A stretch of DNA of 64,000 bases from contig NZ_CP132194.1 of NCBI RefSeq assembly GCF_030718935.1, forward strand, positions 1,426,001-1,490,000, read 5' to 3'. Numbering within the stretch: the first letter of the stretch is position 1; the number at the start of each line of letters is the position of its first letter. The translations under genes were made by a program, and so were the position numbers. This document shows, piece after piece, positions 29,431 to 39,181 of the stretch. Under the pieces are notes generated by a model that saw only the letters and a list, made by a program, of their open reading frames with translations, searched no databases and was not told the origin of the DNA. The stretch is from Psychrobacter sp. M13 (lineage in GTDB: Bacteria; Pseudomonadota; Gammaproteobacteria; Pseudomonadales; Moraxellaceae).

Positions 29431-31017
29431 CTATTTAGCGCAGCGCGCAGGCACATAAGCTATCCAGTTTACCACTAATGGTTCAGTGATATTAGTCTCT
29501 CGCCAAGCCAGCTGCCATTGACCCTGTTTTTTGATCAATGAGTCGCTCTTTGAGTTATTAGAAGCGCTAGCATCTAGTTGATCTAATAAGGGTAGTACTA
29601 CCTCGTCATCGCTCTGCCACATTACTAAAGTACCGTTTTGTTGCAAGCGTTTAATACTCATCCATGGAGAATGACTGGCAGGTCCTGAGATCATTTGTGA
29701 GGGAAAGCCATTATTTATCGCAACCAGCGCACCCAGCCAACGATCTCCTGATACGCTATCCAGAGGACAACTGCTAACCGATTGCCATGTTGTTGAAGCT
29801 TGCCCAGCCAATGCCTGTTCAGGCCACTGCATTCTTGATGACTTGTCTCGTAGCTTATCGCCAAAACCGACATACACTACCATAAGCACAGTCACCAGCG
29901 ATAACCAAATAGCGAGCGCTTTGTGTAATTTACGGGTCATTAACGCTTGCGTTGTGGGTATAATAAATGAAGCCGCTAGCAGTCCTGACAACGCCCACAT
30001 CGGCATACCCCACATATCGCGCAGACCCATACCAAACACTACACTTAGTACTACTAGCACTACGATTGGTGATAGCCACAGATACCACAGCAGCGATGCA
30101 CCTGCTGGTAGATGATCTTTATAATCACGCACAGCAAATAAGCGCTTACGGTTGAAGATAAGCATCAACAATAGCGGAACATGGGCAACAATTTGAGCGG
30201 TAATAAAGCCGATCCAACCGAAGTGGTTTTTGATCGTATCAGCCCCTTGTGTAACTTCGTTTGCGCGTCCGCTCGCGTAACCAAAGGGTAGCCAATCATG
30301 GGTCATGAGCCAATATAGATGCGGCGAAAATAGTGCCAGCATGATAAAGGCAGCAAGCCAAGGCTGTGGCTGTTTTAGCAATGGCCATTGTTTTGGTAAT
30401 ACTAAATACAATGCCATTGGCAACAGCAAAAATATCACGCTGTATTTGGTAAGCATACCAAGACCACCTAGCACGCCTAGTAATACCCAGTCCATCAGAC
30501 GATTTTTGGTGAGAGCTTGATAAAAGACTAAGTATAAACCTGCCCAAATAGGAAATTGCGCCACATTATGGTTAAACTCTAAGCTAGGGTAGCCATAATA
30601 AACCACCGCTAAGGTCAAAGCGCTACCCAGTAGCGCTATCGGTACTGACCATACTTGTTTTCCTAACTTATAGATAACGAATAAAGTGAGTAAAACGTAG
30701 AGTTGGCTGAGTAAATAAGGGCCGATATGACCAAACATTTGATAAAAGCTGTATAATATCCACGATGAAAGTGGGGGGTGTTTGTAATAACCCCACTGCC
30801 ACTCGCTGCCCCAACTGACACCCTCGCTAACGTCGAAGGGTACACTACTCGCTAAAAAGGCGGGAGCAATAGACCAGATAACAAAATAGGCGAGTAATAA
30901 TAGGCCAAACTTTCGCCATTGTTGCCATGTATTTTTATCAATACCTAAGTTTTTGTCATGACTATTGCGATCAGATTTAGGGTCGGCGCTCAAGAAAGGT
31001 TTATTATTAGAGGTCAT
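29431..31017 (-). CDS. ArnT/FlmK-like glycosyltransferase (GT39/PMT family)
   Basis: Integral membrane glycosyltransferase of 528 aa with about 11 hydrophobic segments. The N-terminal luminal loop has the acidic motif PFDVSEGVSW and YYKHPPLSSW, typical of PMT_2/GT39 enzymes such as ArnT and FlmK that move a sugar from undecaprenyl phosphate to lipid A phosphate. The C-terminal periplasmic domain of about 130 residues is soluble and includes a Ser/Asn-rich linker. It is the first gene of the leftward operon and 87 bp precede the GT2 gene. The sugar is inferred from the downstream deacetylase, not from this protein. Confidence 0.85.
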   Translation of the reverse strand: MTSNNKPFLSADPKSDRNSHDKNLGIDKNTWQQWRKFGLLLLAYFVIWSIAPAFLASSVPFDVSEGVSWGSEWQWGYYKHPPLSSWILYSFYQMFGHIGPYLLSQLYVLLTLFVIYKLGKQVWSVPIALLGSALTLAVVYYGYPSLEFNHNVAQFPIWAGLYLVFYQALTKNRLMDWVLLGVLGGLGMLTKYSVIFLLLPMALYLVLPKQWPLLKQPQPWLAAFIMLALFSPHLYWLMTHDWLPFGYASGRANEVTQGADTIKNHFGWIGFITAQIVAHVPLLLMLIFNRKRLFAVRDYKDHLPAGASLLWYLWLSPIVVLVVLSVVFGMGLRDMWGMPMWALSGLLAASFIIPTTQALMTRKLHKALAIWLSLVTVLMVVYVGFGDKLRDKSSRMQWPEQALAGQASTTWQSVSSCPLDSVSGDRWLGALVAINNGFPSQMISGPASHSPWMSIKRLQQNGTLVMWQSDDEVVLPLLDQLDASASNNSKSDSLIKKQGQWQLAWRETNITEPLVVNWIAYVPARCAK

Positions 31018-31373
31018 GATTAGATACTTCTTATTGCGCAGAGAATGTGAACAGAGCTGAGAGCAAAAACTCTAGCCTAATAAGTATTATTTGTTTTAAA
31101 TGATGATACGCCCTAGTATAAAGTCTATTGTTCAGAAGTCATAGTCACAATAAGCACTGCGCTGAACTTTATAAAGGGTTAGATGCTATCTTTAGGCACT
31201 ATGGTTAGATAATATTTATAGATGACATTATTAAATTGATTGATAAGTATGACACTCTATAACTTATCTAATTTTTGAATATAAAATTTTTGGAACGCAG
31301 CATCGATTCTTGAAGTTCAGCATTAGTCGTGTGCTTTTAGTTAAATACTATATGATTATCGGGACGTCTTTTT
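31018..31373. other. Divergent spacer ArnT-like / GT4
   Basis: 356 bp, AT-rich, no gene. It must contain the promoter of the lipid A modification operon (leftward) and of the GT4 gene (rightward). I could not identify a PmrA-type direct repeat with confidence. Confidence 0.5.
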
Positions 31374-32468
31374 ATGAAGCATCATAGTAAATCTGCACTA
31401 CTGGTTATTAATTGTCTTCAAGGAGGCGGTGCAGAGCGTTTTGTTTTAACTTTAGGACAAGGACTCTATGAGCTAGGGTTTGAGGTGCATATTGTCAGGT
31501 TTAAGCCATTGATCGAGTACGAGATTAATCCAAATCTTAACTATCATTTGATTAGATATAAACCTTATAAGCTAATACCAAGTATCACGGTTCGAGATAA
31601 ACTGTTTACAGCAGCACTTGATCGCTATGTGTTAAGTAAAATTGGTCAGCCTGCTATTGTATTATCAAATCTTGATCGCGCAGATAACGTTCTTAGTCAC
31701 AGTCGCTTGCCAAATATTGTCAATGTCATTCACAACACTATCTCATTAGAGTATAAGTTTGATGAGATAAAAAATATTGCGCATATTAAGTCAAAACTGA
31801 TTGATATTTACTCAAAGCATCCTTGCGTTTGTGTCAGTCGAGGCGTTATGAACGATTTTGTAGAAAATCTTGGTGATATTACACCGATTACCGCTATACA
31901 TAATCCTATTGATCAGAAGGCAGTTCAAAAACTAGCCAATGCTTTTGTTCCTAAATCTCAAAACTATAAGTATCAAAACTATATTATTCATGTAGGCAGT
32001 TTTAAAGAAGCTAAACGCCACGACATATTGCTGAACGCTTATGCACAAACCGATCAATCCATGCCTCTATTGCTACTTGGTCAAGGTAAACATAAAAAAG
32101 ATATGGAACAATTGGCAATTGATCTAGGTCTCAAGGACAAAGTAGTATTTTTAGGCTTTTGCGAAAACCCTTACCCGTTTATCAAGCATGCGCAATTTAA
32201 GATATTAACCTCAGATTGGGAAGGGTTCGCTATAGTCATTGCAGAAGCGTTAGCACTTGGCACACCTGTTATTAGTACTGATTGTCCGTCTGGCCCCAAA
32301 GAGTTACTGCCTGCGGCTAACCTAATGCCAAAAGGCGATACGGACGCTATCGCTGCTAAATTGAGACAAGCTATGCAAAACCCCAAGCAGTTTTATGCTG
32401 AGTTTGATGAAGAGCTACTACCAACTGTTATTGCCCAAAAATACTTAGACTTTTCTCAAAATATATGA
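31374..32468 (+). CDS. Glycosyltransferase family 4 (GT-B fold)
   Basis: GT4 glycosyltransferase of 364 aa. NCLQGGGAERFVLTLGQGL is the acceptor-side glycine loop, YIIHVGSFKEAKRHDILLNA opens the donor domain, and EGFAIVIAEALALGTPVIST contains the EX7E motif. It is probably an LOS core or capsule sugar transferase acting on the cytoplasmic face. It converges on the GT8 gene with only 63 bp between, and a weak hairpin (32475-32517) may lie there. Codon use is more AT-rich than its neighbours, common for surface-glycan genes. Confidence 0.88.
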   Translation: MKHHSKSALLVINCLQGGGAERFVLTLGQGLYELGFEVHIVRFKPLIEYEINPNLNYHLIRYKPYKLIPSITVRDKLFTAALDRYVLSKIGQPAIVLSNLDRADNVLSHSRLPNIVNVIHNTISLEYKFDEIKNIAHIKSKLIDIYSKHPCVCVSRGVMNDFVENLGDITPITAIHNPIDQKAVQKLANAFVPKSQNYKYQNYIIHVGSFKEAKRHDILLNAYAQTDQSMPLLLLGQGKHKKDMEQLAIDLGLKDKVVFLGFCENPYPFIKHAQFKILTSDWEGFAIVIAEALALGTPVISTDCPSGPKELLPAANLMPKGDTDAIAAKLRQAMQNPKQFYAEFDEELLPTVIAQKYLDFSQNI

Positions 32469-32531
32469 AATTTACAAGTTATTGAAAAAACCTGTCTTAT
32501 CTTATATTGATAACTTAATTGAGAATATATA

Positions 32532-33620
32532 CTAATTAGGCTTCTTAGCAGCATTGTTTCGATTGTCAGAAACTAAAAACGGTGTGTCTATAAGTGTTTC
32601 TCTTATATCATATTTATCTTTTATTTTTTCAAAACCTGATATAGTCATAATTTTATCTGATGAAGTGCTCTTGAGATGCTGCCATTCTCTTGAAATAAAC
32701 TCTCTAATAGGGTTATTGTATTTCGGCGACTTACGTCTTTGATTCAGCATCGTTGCTATATCAACAGTAATCTCAGGAAAGTTAGCGAGTAAAAAATCCT
32801 TGTAATATGTTTGGTACTTAGTGGTATATTTATTATCAGTCCTCCAAGGTTTGTTATTACTGATAAAATGAATAATATAGGGGTCTACTACTTCGGTAAA
32901 CTTATAAGTGAGTCTGTTTATTTGCCAATTAAAGTCAAAAGGTAGTAGTGCTATATCATCTAATAAAACTCTATTAAGGGCAGATTGATCATGGCACTGT
33001 AGGCTATCAGCATTATCAATAGCATAATTAAATACCCTTGAAAGCACATCTTCTTTGACATAATTTTCAGTATTAAATACCAATACCCCTGAATTACGAT
33101 AAACATGATTGGACTGATGATACGACTCTACATAATCATCAACAATAGATCTTTTCTCCTTAAAAGAGGAGCGAAACTTTAGTTCCATGATATCTGTTGC
33201 GGCGGCAACGCAAAAGTCAGCTGGCAATGTTTCTATATGTGTCAACAAATCATTATAAAAAGCTTTATTGACAAAAGTGTCAGCATCTAAGTAAATAATA
33301 TATTTATAAACCTCATTAAACACTTGAGGTAGAAATAAACGATAGTAGGCAGCTAGGCTAAGACGACCTACAGGTAACGAGTCTATACCATTAATGGATA
33401 GCTCGATAAAACGGATGCCTTTACCTTGAAACCTTTGGGGTACTTTGCTGATATCTGGCAGGCAAATACAAATGTCACAGGGCAATTCTGGATGTAACGT
33501 TATGAATTGTTCAGCAGCAAACAAAGCATAAGGTAAATAATTCTCATCAACACAAAATGCTAATGTATTCACATTATTCGCTTGACCTGTTTGCTTAGTA
33601 ATACTTGCAGAGATATCCAT
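32532..33620 (-). CDS. Glycosyltransferase family 8 (LOS glycosyltransferase)
   Basis: GT8 enzyme (362 aa) like the LPS alpha-glucosyl/galactosyltransferases. LAFCVDENYLPYALFAAEQF opens the GT-A fold, YLDADTFVN holds the DxD metal site, YRNSGVLVFN and HDQSALNRVL are typical later motifs. ATG 33620 with an AAGAGTC ribosome site is chosen; the upstream extension starts only at TTG. It is the last member of a run of minus-strand LOS genes. Donor and acceptor cannot be told from sequence. Confidence 0.88.
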   Translation of the reverse strand: MDISASITKQTGQANNVNTLAFCVDENYLPYALFAAEQFITLHPELPCDICICLPDISKVPQRFQGKGIRFIELSINGIDSLPVGRLSLAAYYRLFLPQVFNEVYKYIIYLDADTFVNKAFYNDLLTHIETLPADFCVAAATDIMELKFRSSFKEKRSIVDDYVESYHQSNHVYRNSGVLVFNTENYVKEDVLSRVFNYAIDNADSLQCHDQSALNRVLLDDIALLPFDFNWQINRLTYKFTEVVDPYIIHFISNNKPWRTDNKYTTKYQTYYKDFLLANFPEITVDIATMLNQRRKSPKYNNPIREFISREWQHLKSTSSDKIMTISGFEKIKDKYDIRETLIDTPFLVSDNRNNAAKKPN

Positions 33621-33885
33621 AAAATGACTCTTAAATTTTGAAATAAAAATGGTTATTAATGTTGTTATTGAAACACTAAAATAGTAGATATTGGTTGCGT
33701 CTTTCAATGCATGTGGATAATAGCATAATGATAACCATTTAATTTATGATATAAATTTTATAAAAAGATCTGAACTATAGTTAATATTTATCATTCAGAT
33801 CAGCCTCATAAATATTTTTTAGACTTATAGCTTTAACATTGTGATATACGAACTTGTTATTGGTAAGGCTACTATAAAAACAATA

Positions 33886-34734
33886 TCAACCCAAATCATC
33901 GAACAAATATTGAGACACGGGCGAGTGGTTAATAACAGGCACACCATGCTGCTTGTACACCCGACCTAATAGATTCAGCGAAGGCACAATACGCTCGCTA
34001 ACTGCTTTATCCAGCTTACTTGGTGCGCTATTTTCTGTATTCTCATAAAACCGTGGTAGATTACTATTGATTAGATCCACACCATATAGATGAATAGCGC
34101 CAGCGTTTCGTGAAAAAGCGAGCTGCGCGGCGACATAGACTACTGTTCCCGCTTCTACAAAGCCTTGAGTAACATCAAGAGAGACACCGATTGGCACGGG
34201 CTTATGCTCATTATCAATCACAAAATTAGGATCGTTAGCAAAATGAGATAAAGGCATTTTTTTATTAAATAGCTTTTGCTTAAAAGATAATATATCAAAC
34301 CCTAGCTTATTGGCTTTGACGCTCCAAGGTCTATCAACAGGGTAGAGGATGCGCATTGAGCTTGAATACTCACGAATAATATTAGGATGGCTTGCTGCTA
34401 TTGCCTCAAACACAGCTAGGGTTGCATATAAAGGCTGACCATTATAATACTTTGTAAAAACCTCAGGCTGATGACTGATAAAACGGGCATCACTAATCAC
34501 CCAACCGACTACATTATTAAAAGTATGCTCAGCAAGTAGACTGATACTGCCGTTGACAAATATAGTCGCGGTATCTAACAGCTCCACAAATGCTAAATGC
34601 GCAATAGAGGGGCCAGAAGCAATGATATTAACCGCTTGCTGATTTAAGCTCTGCTCATTTTGATTGGCATCAAAACCAGCAATAGCAATAAGCTGATGGT
34701 CAATATCAAAGCTGGCGCTAGAGGGCAGTTGCAC
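33886..34734 (-). CDS. WaaZ-like LPS core protein (putative Kdo III transferase)
   Basis: A 282-aa protein resembling enterobacterial WaaZ/RfaZ, which adds a third Kdo to the inner core. Shared features are the N-terminal IIASGPS, an FVNGS stretch, ISDARFI (WaaZ TDIRFL), a mid-protein hydrophobic VAAQLAFSRNAG segment, and the pattern GVDL...PRFYE near residue 225. Overall identity looks modest. It lies among LOS glycosyltransferase genes on the same strand, which supports the call. A function as Kdo transferase is inferred; it could add another sugar. Confidence 0.65.
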   Translation of the reverse strand: MQLPSSASFDIDHQLIAIAGFDANQNEQSLNQQAVNIIASGPSIAHLAFVELLDTATIFVNGSISLLAEHTFNNVVGWVISDARFISHQPEVFTKYYNGQPLYATLAVFEAIAASHPNIIREYSSSMRILYPVDRPWSVKANKLGFDILSFKQKLFNKKMPLSHFANDPNFVIDNEHKPVPIGVSLDVTQGFVEAGTVVYVAAQLAFSRNAGAIHLYGVDLINSNLPRFYENTENSAPSKLDKAVSERIVPSLNLLGRVYKQHGVPVINHSPVSQYLFDDLG

Positions 34735-34847
34735 TATTATCTTCCCTGTTTATTCAAATCATTTAAAAGCATAAAGGTATAACATATAGATAGTTATCAG
34801 GTTATCAGCATCTATTTAAACCAGTCAATAAAAACTACTAAATATTA

Positions 34848-35648
34848 CTATTGCCAATGTTCCTTTAACCAAGGACTTGGTTTGATATGGCGATACCATT
34901 TGCCACCAGTACCGTTAATAGCATCTGGCGGATTGATCTCACCATGAAAGATAACTATCTTAGCCCTATCAGGTAGCTTCGGTGTGCGAATAAAGTTAAA
35001 AGGAATAGGGGCGATGCATTGATACTTAAAGCTGACGCACCAGGTTTTATCCCAATACTCTAAGTGATGATGCTGGCGCAAATAATTAGATAAATAGGCT
35101 TGCTCATGGCGTACTTGGGTACGTATCGTTTCAAAATTACGCTCAAAGTTCGCAAGCAGGTCAGGGTAGGTGTTCATACCAATGTTAAAACGATATACAG
35201 AGCTGTTACCGATCATCCGCCAAGGCTTCTTCCAGTCGCGAATAATCACTACGCTATCTGGGTGCTGAGCCTCGTAAGTAAAAAATCCATCCATGTTAGC
35301 AACGATAACAATATCAATGTCTAAAAATAGCGCCACGCCCTTTAGATCATATAATTCAGGCTTGAACGTCGTAAGCTTCTTCCAGCCCCTCTCAGGACCT
35401 GCGGGCAGATCCATCTCAGGGATAGGATAGCACTGTATTGCAGGGTCGATACCGCTACTATCATCAGTCAAGCACACCATCTGAAACTCTAACGTCAGAT
35501 GACGGCTGACCATGTTATATAAGCGATTGACGTACTCAGCGCCGTACTTATTACCCCATTTCATGCAGATAATATAGCGCTGCTCTACTAGATTAATAGT
35601 AGTGTCAGTCTGATTGGATGAGGTGGTTGTAGTTGTATCAGTAGCCAT
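34848..35648 (-). CDS. Putative LOS glycosyltransferase with DxD motif
   Basis: Putative glycosyltransferase of 266 aa. YIICMKWGNKYGAEYVNRLY opens a GT-A-like fold; GVALFLDIDIVIVANMD has a DxD; YSNYLR-like and GEINPPDAINGTGG segments follow. It resembles uncharacterised glycosyltransferases of Moraxellaceae LOS loci more than any named enzyme. The first 18 residues are Thr-rich and disordered. It is flanked by the WaaZ-like gene and the acyltransferase gene, all in one direction. Confidence 0.72.
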   Translation of the reverse strand: MATDTTTTTSSNQTDTTINLVEQRYIICMKWGNKYGAEYVNRLYNMVSRHLTLEFQMVCLTDDSSGIDPAIQCYPIPEMDLPAGPERGWKKLTTFKPELYDLKGVALFLDIDIVIVANMDGFFTYEAQHPDSVVIIRDWKKPWRMIGNSSVYRFNIGMNTYPDLLANFERNFETIRTQVRHEQAYLSNYLRQHHHLEYWDKTWCVSFKYQCIAPIPFNFIRTPKLPDRAKIVIFHGEINPPDAINGTGGKWYRHIKPSPWLKEHWQ

Positions 35649-35736
35649 AAAATACTCATGTAGAGGTTAGGGAATACTCATATTAGTGATAGCAGTATAA
35701 AGTTGAATGAAGCATATCACCCATAAGCATAAAAAT

Positions 35737-36750
35737 CTAACCAGAGGGTTTGTCAGCGTTATTAACTTCATTGGTATTGGTATCAGTGGTGAGCTTAGCG
35801 TTTGTAGCTTGAGTATTTGCAGTTTGAATAGTGCTGTTACGAGCCGTGTTCATTTGAACGAACGTTGTCAGTTTCTGCTTATCAGCGCGATAGGGGTTGC
35901 CTAATTCAGGGATATGCTTAAAGCGCCTATAACCCCACATATAGTGACTACAATGTGGCTTTATTATACTCTCCATAGCTTGATTAAGCGCATGGGTTGA
36001 GACATTAGCATTACGATCATACAAATCGGGATTATCAAGGCGATAACAATGAATATCAAAGCCGCGACCATCACTGCGACGAATACAGGAGATACCTACC
36101 AAAGCACATTTAGTTTTGCTAGCCAGCTTAGAGGCCAAAGTGCTTGTCAAAGTCTCAATGCCAAAAAACGGCACTACCACACCACCTGAGGGCTCAGGTA
36201 CATGATCGGGCAGTATCATACTGAAGCCGCCTTGCTTTAAAGCCTTGAATACAGCTTTGACACCACTACCGTCAGTTGGAACTAAAGTAGCGCTAAGGCG
36301 TTGACGACCTTGCAATATAAACTCATTGGTCAATCTACCCTTGACGGGCTTGTACATAATAGTCGATGCGCCAAGTTGATTGATCCACGCATTCATCATC
36401 TCCCAAGTCCCTAGATGCGGCAAGATAGCAATCATACCGTTGGGATTGGCTAAACCTTCTAAAAGAATCTCCTTATCATAGACATCAATGATCTGATCTA
36501 TGCTCCACTGCGGCGACATCGCCCAGCTTTTAATAGACTCCACGCTACTTAAGCACTGATTAAGCACAATCTGTTTATTAAGAGTATGCTTTTGCGCCTC
36601 AGACAAGGCGGGATCTATCAAAAGCGTATTGATGCGAATCGTGCGCAGCAAACTCGCGTTTGGCATACGCATAATGATCCAAGCAATGCTACGTGCCAGA
36701 CCGCGTAACAGCGATAAAGGCACGTATTTGAACAAATGATAAGGGTTCAT
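35737..36750 (-). CDS. Lipid A acyltransferase (LpxL/LpxM family)
   Basis: Late lipid A acyltransferase-family protein (337 aa) that transfers a secondary acyl chain to Kdo2-lipid IV-A. The catalytic HX4E motif is HLGTWE in LPHLGTWEMMNAW, and HYMWGYRRFKH is the conserved C-terminal signature. An N-terminal amphipathic/hydrophobic anchor is present. It carries a disordered Thr/Asn-rich C-terminal tail of about 45 residues that most LpxL proteins lack. LpxL versus LpxM cannot be decided. It lies 90 bp downstream of aspS. Confidence 0.88.
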   Translation of the reverse strand: MNPYHLFKYVPLSLLRGLARSIAWIIMRMPNASLLRTIRINTLLIDPALSEAQKHTLNKQIVLNQCLSSVESIKSWAMSPQWSIDQIIDVYDKEILLEGLANPNGMIAILPHLGTWEMMNAWINQLGASTIMYKPVKGRLTNEFILQGRQRLSATLVPTDGSGVKAVFKALKQGGFSMILPDHVPEPSGGVVVPFFGIETLTSTLASKLASKTKCALVGISCIRRSDGRGFDIHCYRLDNPDLYDRNANVSTHALNQAMESIIKPHCSHYMWGYRRFKHIPELGNPYRADKQKLTTFVQMNTARNSTIQTANTQATNAKLTTDTNTNEVNNADKPSG

Positions 36751-36790
36751 AACTATTCACAGAACAGTAGCTAAGACTGTATAAGATAAT

Positions 36791-36822
36791 AGGGCCTGCT
36801 TGTGAATGATCAAGCAGACCCT
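36791..36822. terminator. Hairpin between aspS and acyltransferase gene
   Basis: Arms AGGGCCTGCTTG and CAAGCAGACCCT pair with one wobble and an 8-nt loop. There is no T run on the aspS strand, so it may be a transcript-stabilising or attenuating hairpin and not a terminator. Confidence 0.45.
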
Positions 36823-36840
36823 AATACATTATCGAGTAAT

Positions 36841-38730
36841 TTACTGTGCAGGTTGTTGTTTATTCGCATCAGCATCCGCTTGTGCTTTTTCGCGCACTCG
36901 AATACCTAGATCACGTAACTGTTTGCTATCGACACCAGCAGGTGCTTGAGTCAGCGGACATTCAGCGGTCTTAGTTTTTGGGAAAGCGATCACATCACGA
37001 ATAGAGTCTGCGCCAACCATCAACATAATCAGACGATCCAGTCCAAAGGCCAGACCACCATGCGGCGGCGCACCGAATTTGAGGGCATCTAACAAGAAGC
37101 CAAATTTGTCTTCGGCTTCTTGTTCGCCGATACCCAAAGCTTCGAGCACTGCTTGCTGCATGTCATAGGTATTGATACGTAAGCTACCACCACCGACTTC
37201 AGTACCGTTTAGCACCATATCATAAGCGATAGATAGGGCAGCAGCTGGATCTGTTTTTAATGCTTCAACTGAGCCTTTAGGTTTAGTAAACGGATGATGC
37301 ATGGACGTCCACTTGCCATCATCAGTCTCTTCAAACATCGGAAAGTCAGTGACCCATAGCGGTGCCCACTCGCAAGTTTGCATCTCAAGGTCGAGGCCAA
37401 TTTTCTGACGTAGCGCACCCATCGCATCATTGACGATGCTGGCTTTGTCCGCACCGAAGAAGATGATATCGCCATCTTCTGCTTGTGTGCGCTCAATAAG
37501 GCTATTAAGTACCTCATCAGTCATGTTTTTGATAATAGGAGATTGCAGACCTGAGTCTTTATCAACGCCATTATTGATGTTGCTTGCATCATTGACTTTG
37601 ATATAAGCCAAGCCGCGCGCGCCGTAGATACCAACAAACTTGGTATAGGCATCGATCTGCTTACGGCTTAGCGCGGCACCATTAGGAATACGCAGTGCGG
37701 CAACGCGACCTTTTGGATCGTTAGCAGGGCCAGCAAACACTTTGAAGTCAACGTCCTTCATCAAGTCAGCAACGTCTTGTAGTTTCAATGGGATACGCAA
37801 ATCTGGCTTGTCGGAGGCATAATCACGCATCGCCTCAGCATAAGTCATACGCGGGAACGTCTCGAAATCAACATCCAACATCGTCTTGAATACATGCTTG
37901 ATCAAGCCTTCATTGATACTCATGATCTCCTCTTCATTCAAAAATGAAGTCTCGATATCCACTTGGGTAAATTCAGGTTGACGATCGGCACGTAAATCTT
38001 CATCACGGAAGCATTTAGCGATCTGATAGTAGCGATCAAAGCCTGACACCATCAATAACTGCTTAAATAGCTGCGGCGACTGTGGTAGCGCAAAAAAGTT
38101 ACCTGGACGCGTACGTGACGGCACCAGATAGTCACGCGCACCCTCAGGAGTGGCACGAGTCAAGATAGGCGTTTCAACATCTAAGAAGCCATGATCATCT
38201 AAATAACGACGAATGGCAGAGGTGGCGCGAGCACGGAAAACCATACGCTCTTGCATCTGGGGGCGACGCATATCAAGGTAGCGATATTTTAGGCGTAGAT
38301 CTTCAGAGACGGTCATATTCTCATCATTGAGCGGGAAAGGCGGGGTTTCAGACTTTGCTAACACCTCAATCTCTTTGCCCAATAGCTCTACTTGACCACT
38401 GGTCATGTTTTTGTTTTCAGTACCTTCGTAACGACGACGCACACGGCCTGTTATTTTGAGGACATATTCAGGGCGAACCGCGTCAGCGGTGGCGAAAGCT
38501 TCAGGAGTGTCTGGATCGACAACCACTTGTAAGATACCTGCACGGTCACGCATATCTAAAAAGATAACGCCACCATGATCACGGCGACGATGCACCCAGC
38601 CGACGATAGTGATCGTTTGCTCAAGTAAATTTTCATTTACTGCGCCGCAATATTCATCGCGATAGCTACTATGTACGCTCATTTCACTTTCGGTAATAGA
38701 TTTAGGTTGCTCAATGCTGCTGTCGGTCAT
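36841..38730 (-). CDS. aspS: Aspartyl-tRNA synthetase, probably non-discriminating
   Basis: Class II aspartyl-tRNA synthetase (629 aa) with an N-terminal anticodon-binding OB fold ([19 protein letters not shown]), class II motif 2 ([19 protein letters not shown]), the bacterial GAD insert, and motif 3 ([15 protein letters not shown]). The His in RRRDHGG aligns with His31 of the Pseudomonas aeruginosa non-discriminating enzyme (Leu in E. coli), suggesting it charges both tRNA-Asp and tRNA-Asn and relies on GatCAB. ATG 38730 (GGATAA upstream) is preferred to a TTG 33 bp earlier; a Met at 38682 is also possible. A hydrophilic Ala/Gln-rich tail ends the protein. Confidence 0.96.
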   Translation of the reverse strand: MTDSSIEQPKSITESEMSVHSSYRDEYCGAVNENLLEQTITIVGWVHRRRDHGGVIFLDMRDRAGILQVVVDPDTPEAFATADAVRPEYVLKITGRVRRRYEGTENKNMTSGQVELLGKEIEVLAKSETPPFPLNDENMTVSEDLRLKYRYLDMRRPQMQERMVFRARATSAIRRYLDDHGFLDVETPILTRATPEGARDYLVPSRTRPGNFFALPQSPQLFKQLLMVSGFDRYYQIAKCFRDEDLRADRQPEFTQVDIETSFLNEEEIMSINEGLIKHVFKTMLDVDFETFPRMTYAEAMRDYASDKPDLRIPLKLQDVADLMKDVDFKVFAGPANDPKGRVAALRIPNGAALSRKQIDAYTKFVGIYGARGLAYIKVNDASNINNGVDKDSGLQSPIIKNMTDEVLNSLIERTQAEDGDIIFFGADKASIVNDAMGALRQKIGLDLEMQTCEWAPLWVTDFPMFEETDDGKWTSMHHPFTKPKGSVEALKTDPAAALSIAYDMVLNGTEVGGGSLRINTYDMQQAVLEALGIGEQEAEDKFGFLLDALKFGAPPHGGLAFGLDRLIMLMVGADSIRDVIAFPKTKTAECPLTQAPAGVDSKQLRDLGIRVREKAQADADANKQQPAQ

Positions 38731-39181
38731 AATAATAGTTATCCAGTTGTCTGCCCAATTCAAAAAACAATAATGCAGCCATCGTTAAGAGATTTCAACC
38801 AATTCAACAGTAACTAGCGCCAGTGATAGGCCTAGTGTGTTTGAATTAACTCGTTTATCGATAAATTCTAACGATTGGTTATATACAAAAACGATAGGTT
38901 ACATAAAAATAAATGTAAACGCATATTATGCCTAATGTGCTTTTGTTATACAACTATACTTATAGAACATAGAACATAGAACATAGAACATAGAACATAG
39001 AACATACCTCAGCTTTTTATTTAGCGAGGTTTTATTTTTATTCGTCCGCTAAATATTGATGCTGTGCTTGAAACTCTGTGACATCGTGCACATATTAGGC
39101 TCAAGGTAAGCAACTCTTGCTAAGAAATCTTCCAAAAATTATTATTATCTTAAATCTTATTTATATTAAGGAATACCGTTT
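38731..39181. other. Divergent spacer aspS / sohB with heptamer repeat
   Basis: 451 bp without a gene. It holds six tandem copies of a 7-bp unit (38962-39003) directly followed by a small hairpin ACCTC...GAGGT and a T-rich stretch. AAGGA precedes the sohB ATG. Confidence 0.6.
38962..39006. repeat. Six-copy ATAGAAC tandem repeat
   Basis: The 7-bp unit ATAGAAC is perfectly repeated six times (38962-39003), with a partial seventh (ATA). It lies in the shared promoter spacer of aspS and sohB, a setting where copy-number change could alter transcription. Confidence 0.95.

Noticed and set aside
32475..32517. Terminator between GT4 and GT8 genes
   Set aside because: Stem AAGTTAT/ATAACTT is short, with a long AT-rich loop and no clear T run; left out as a feature.
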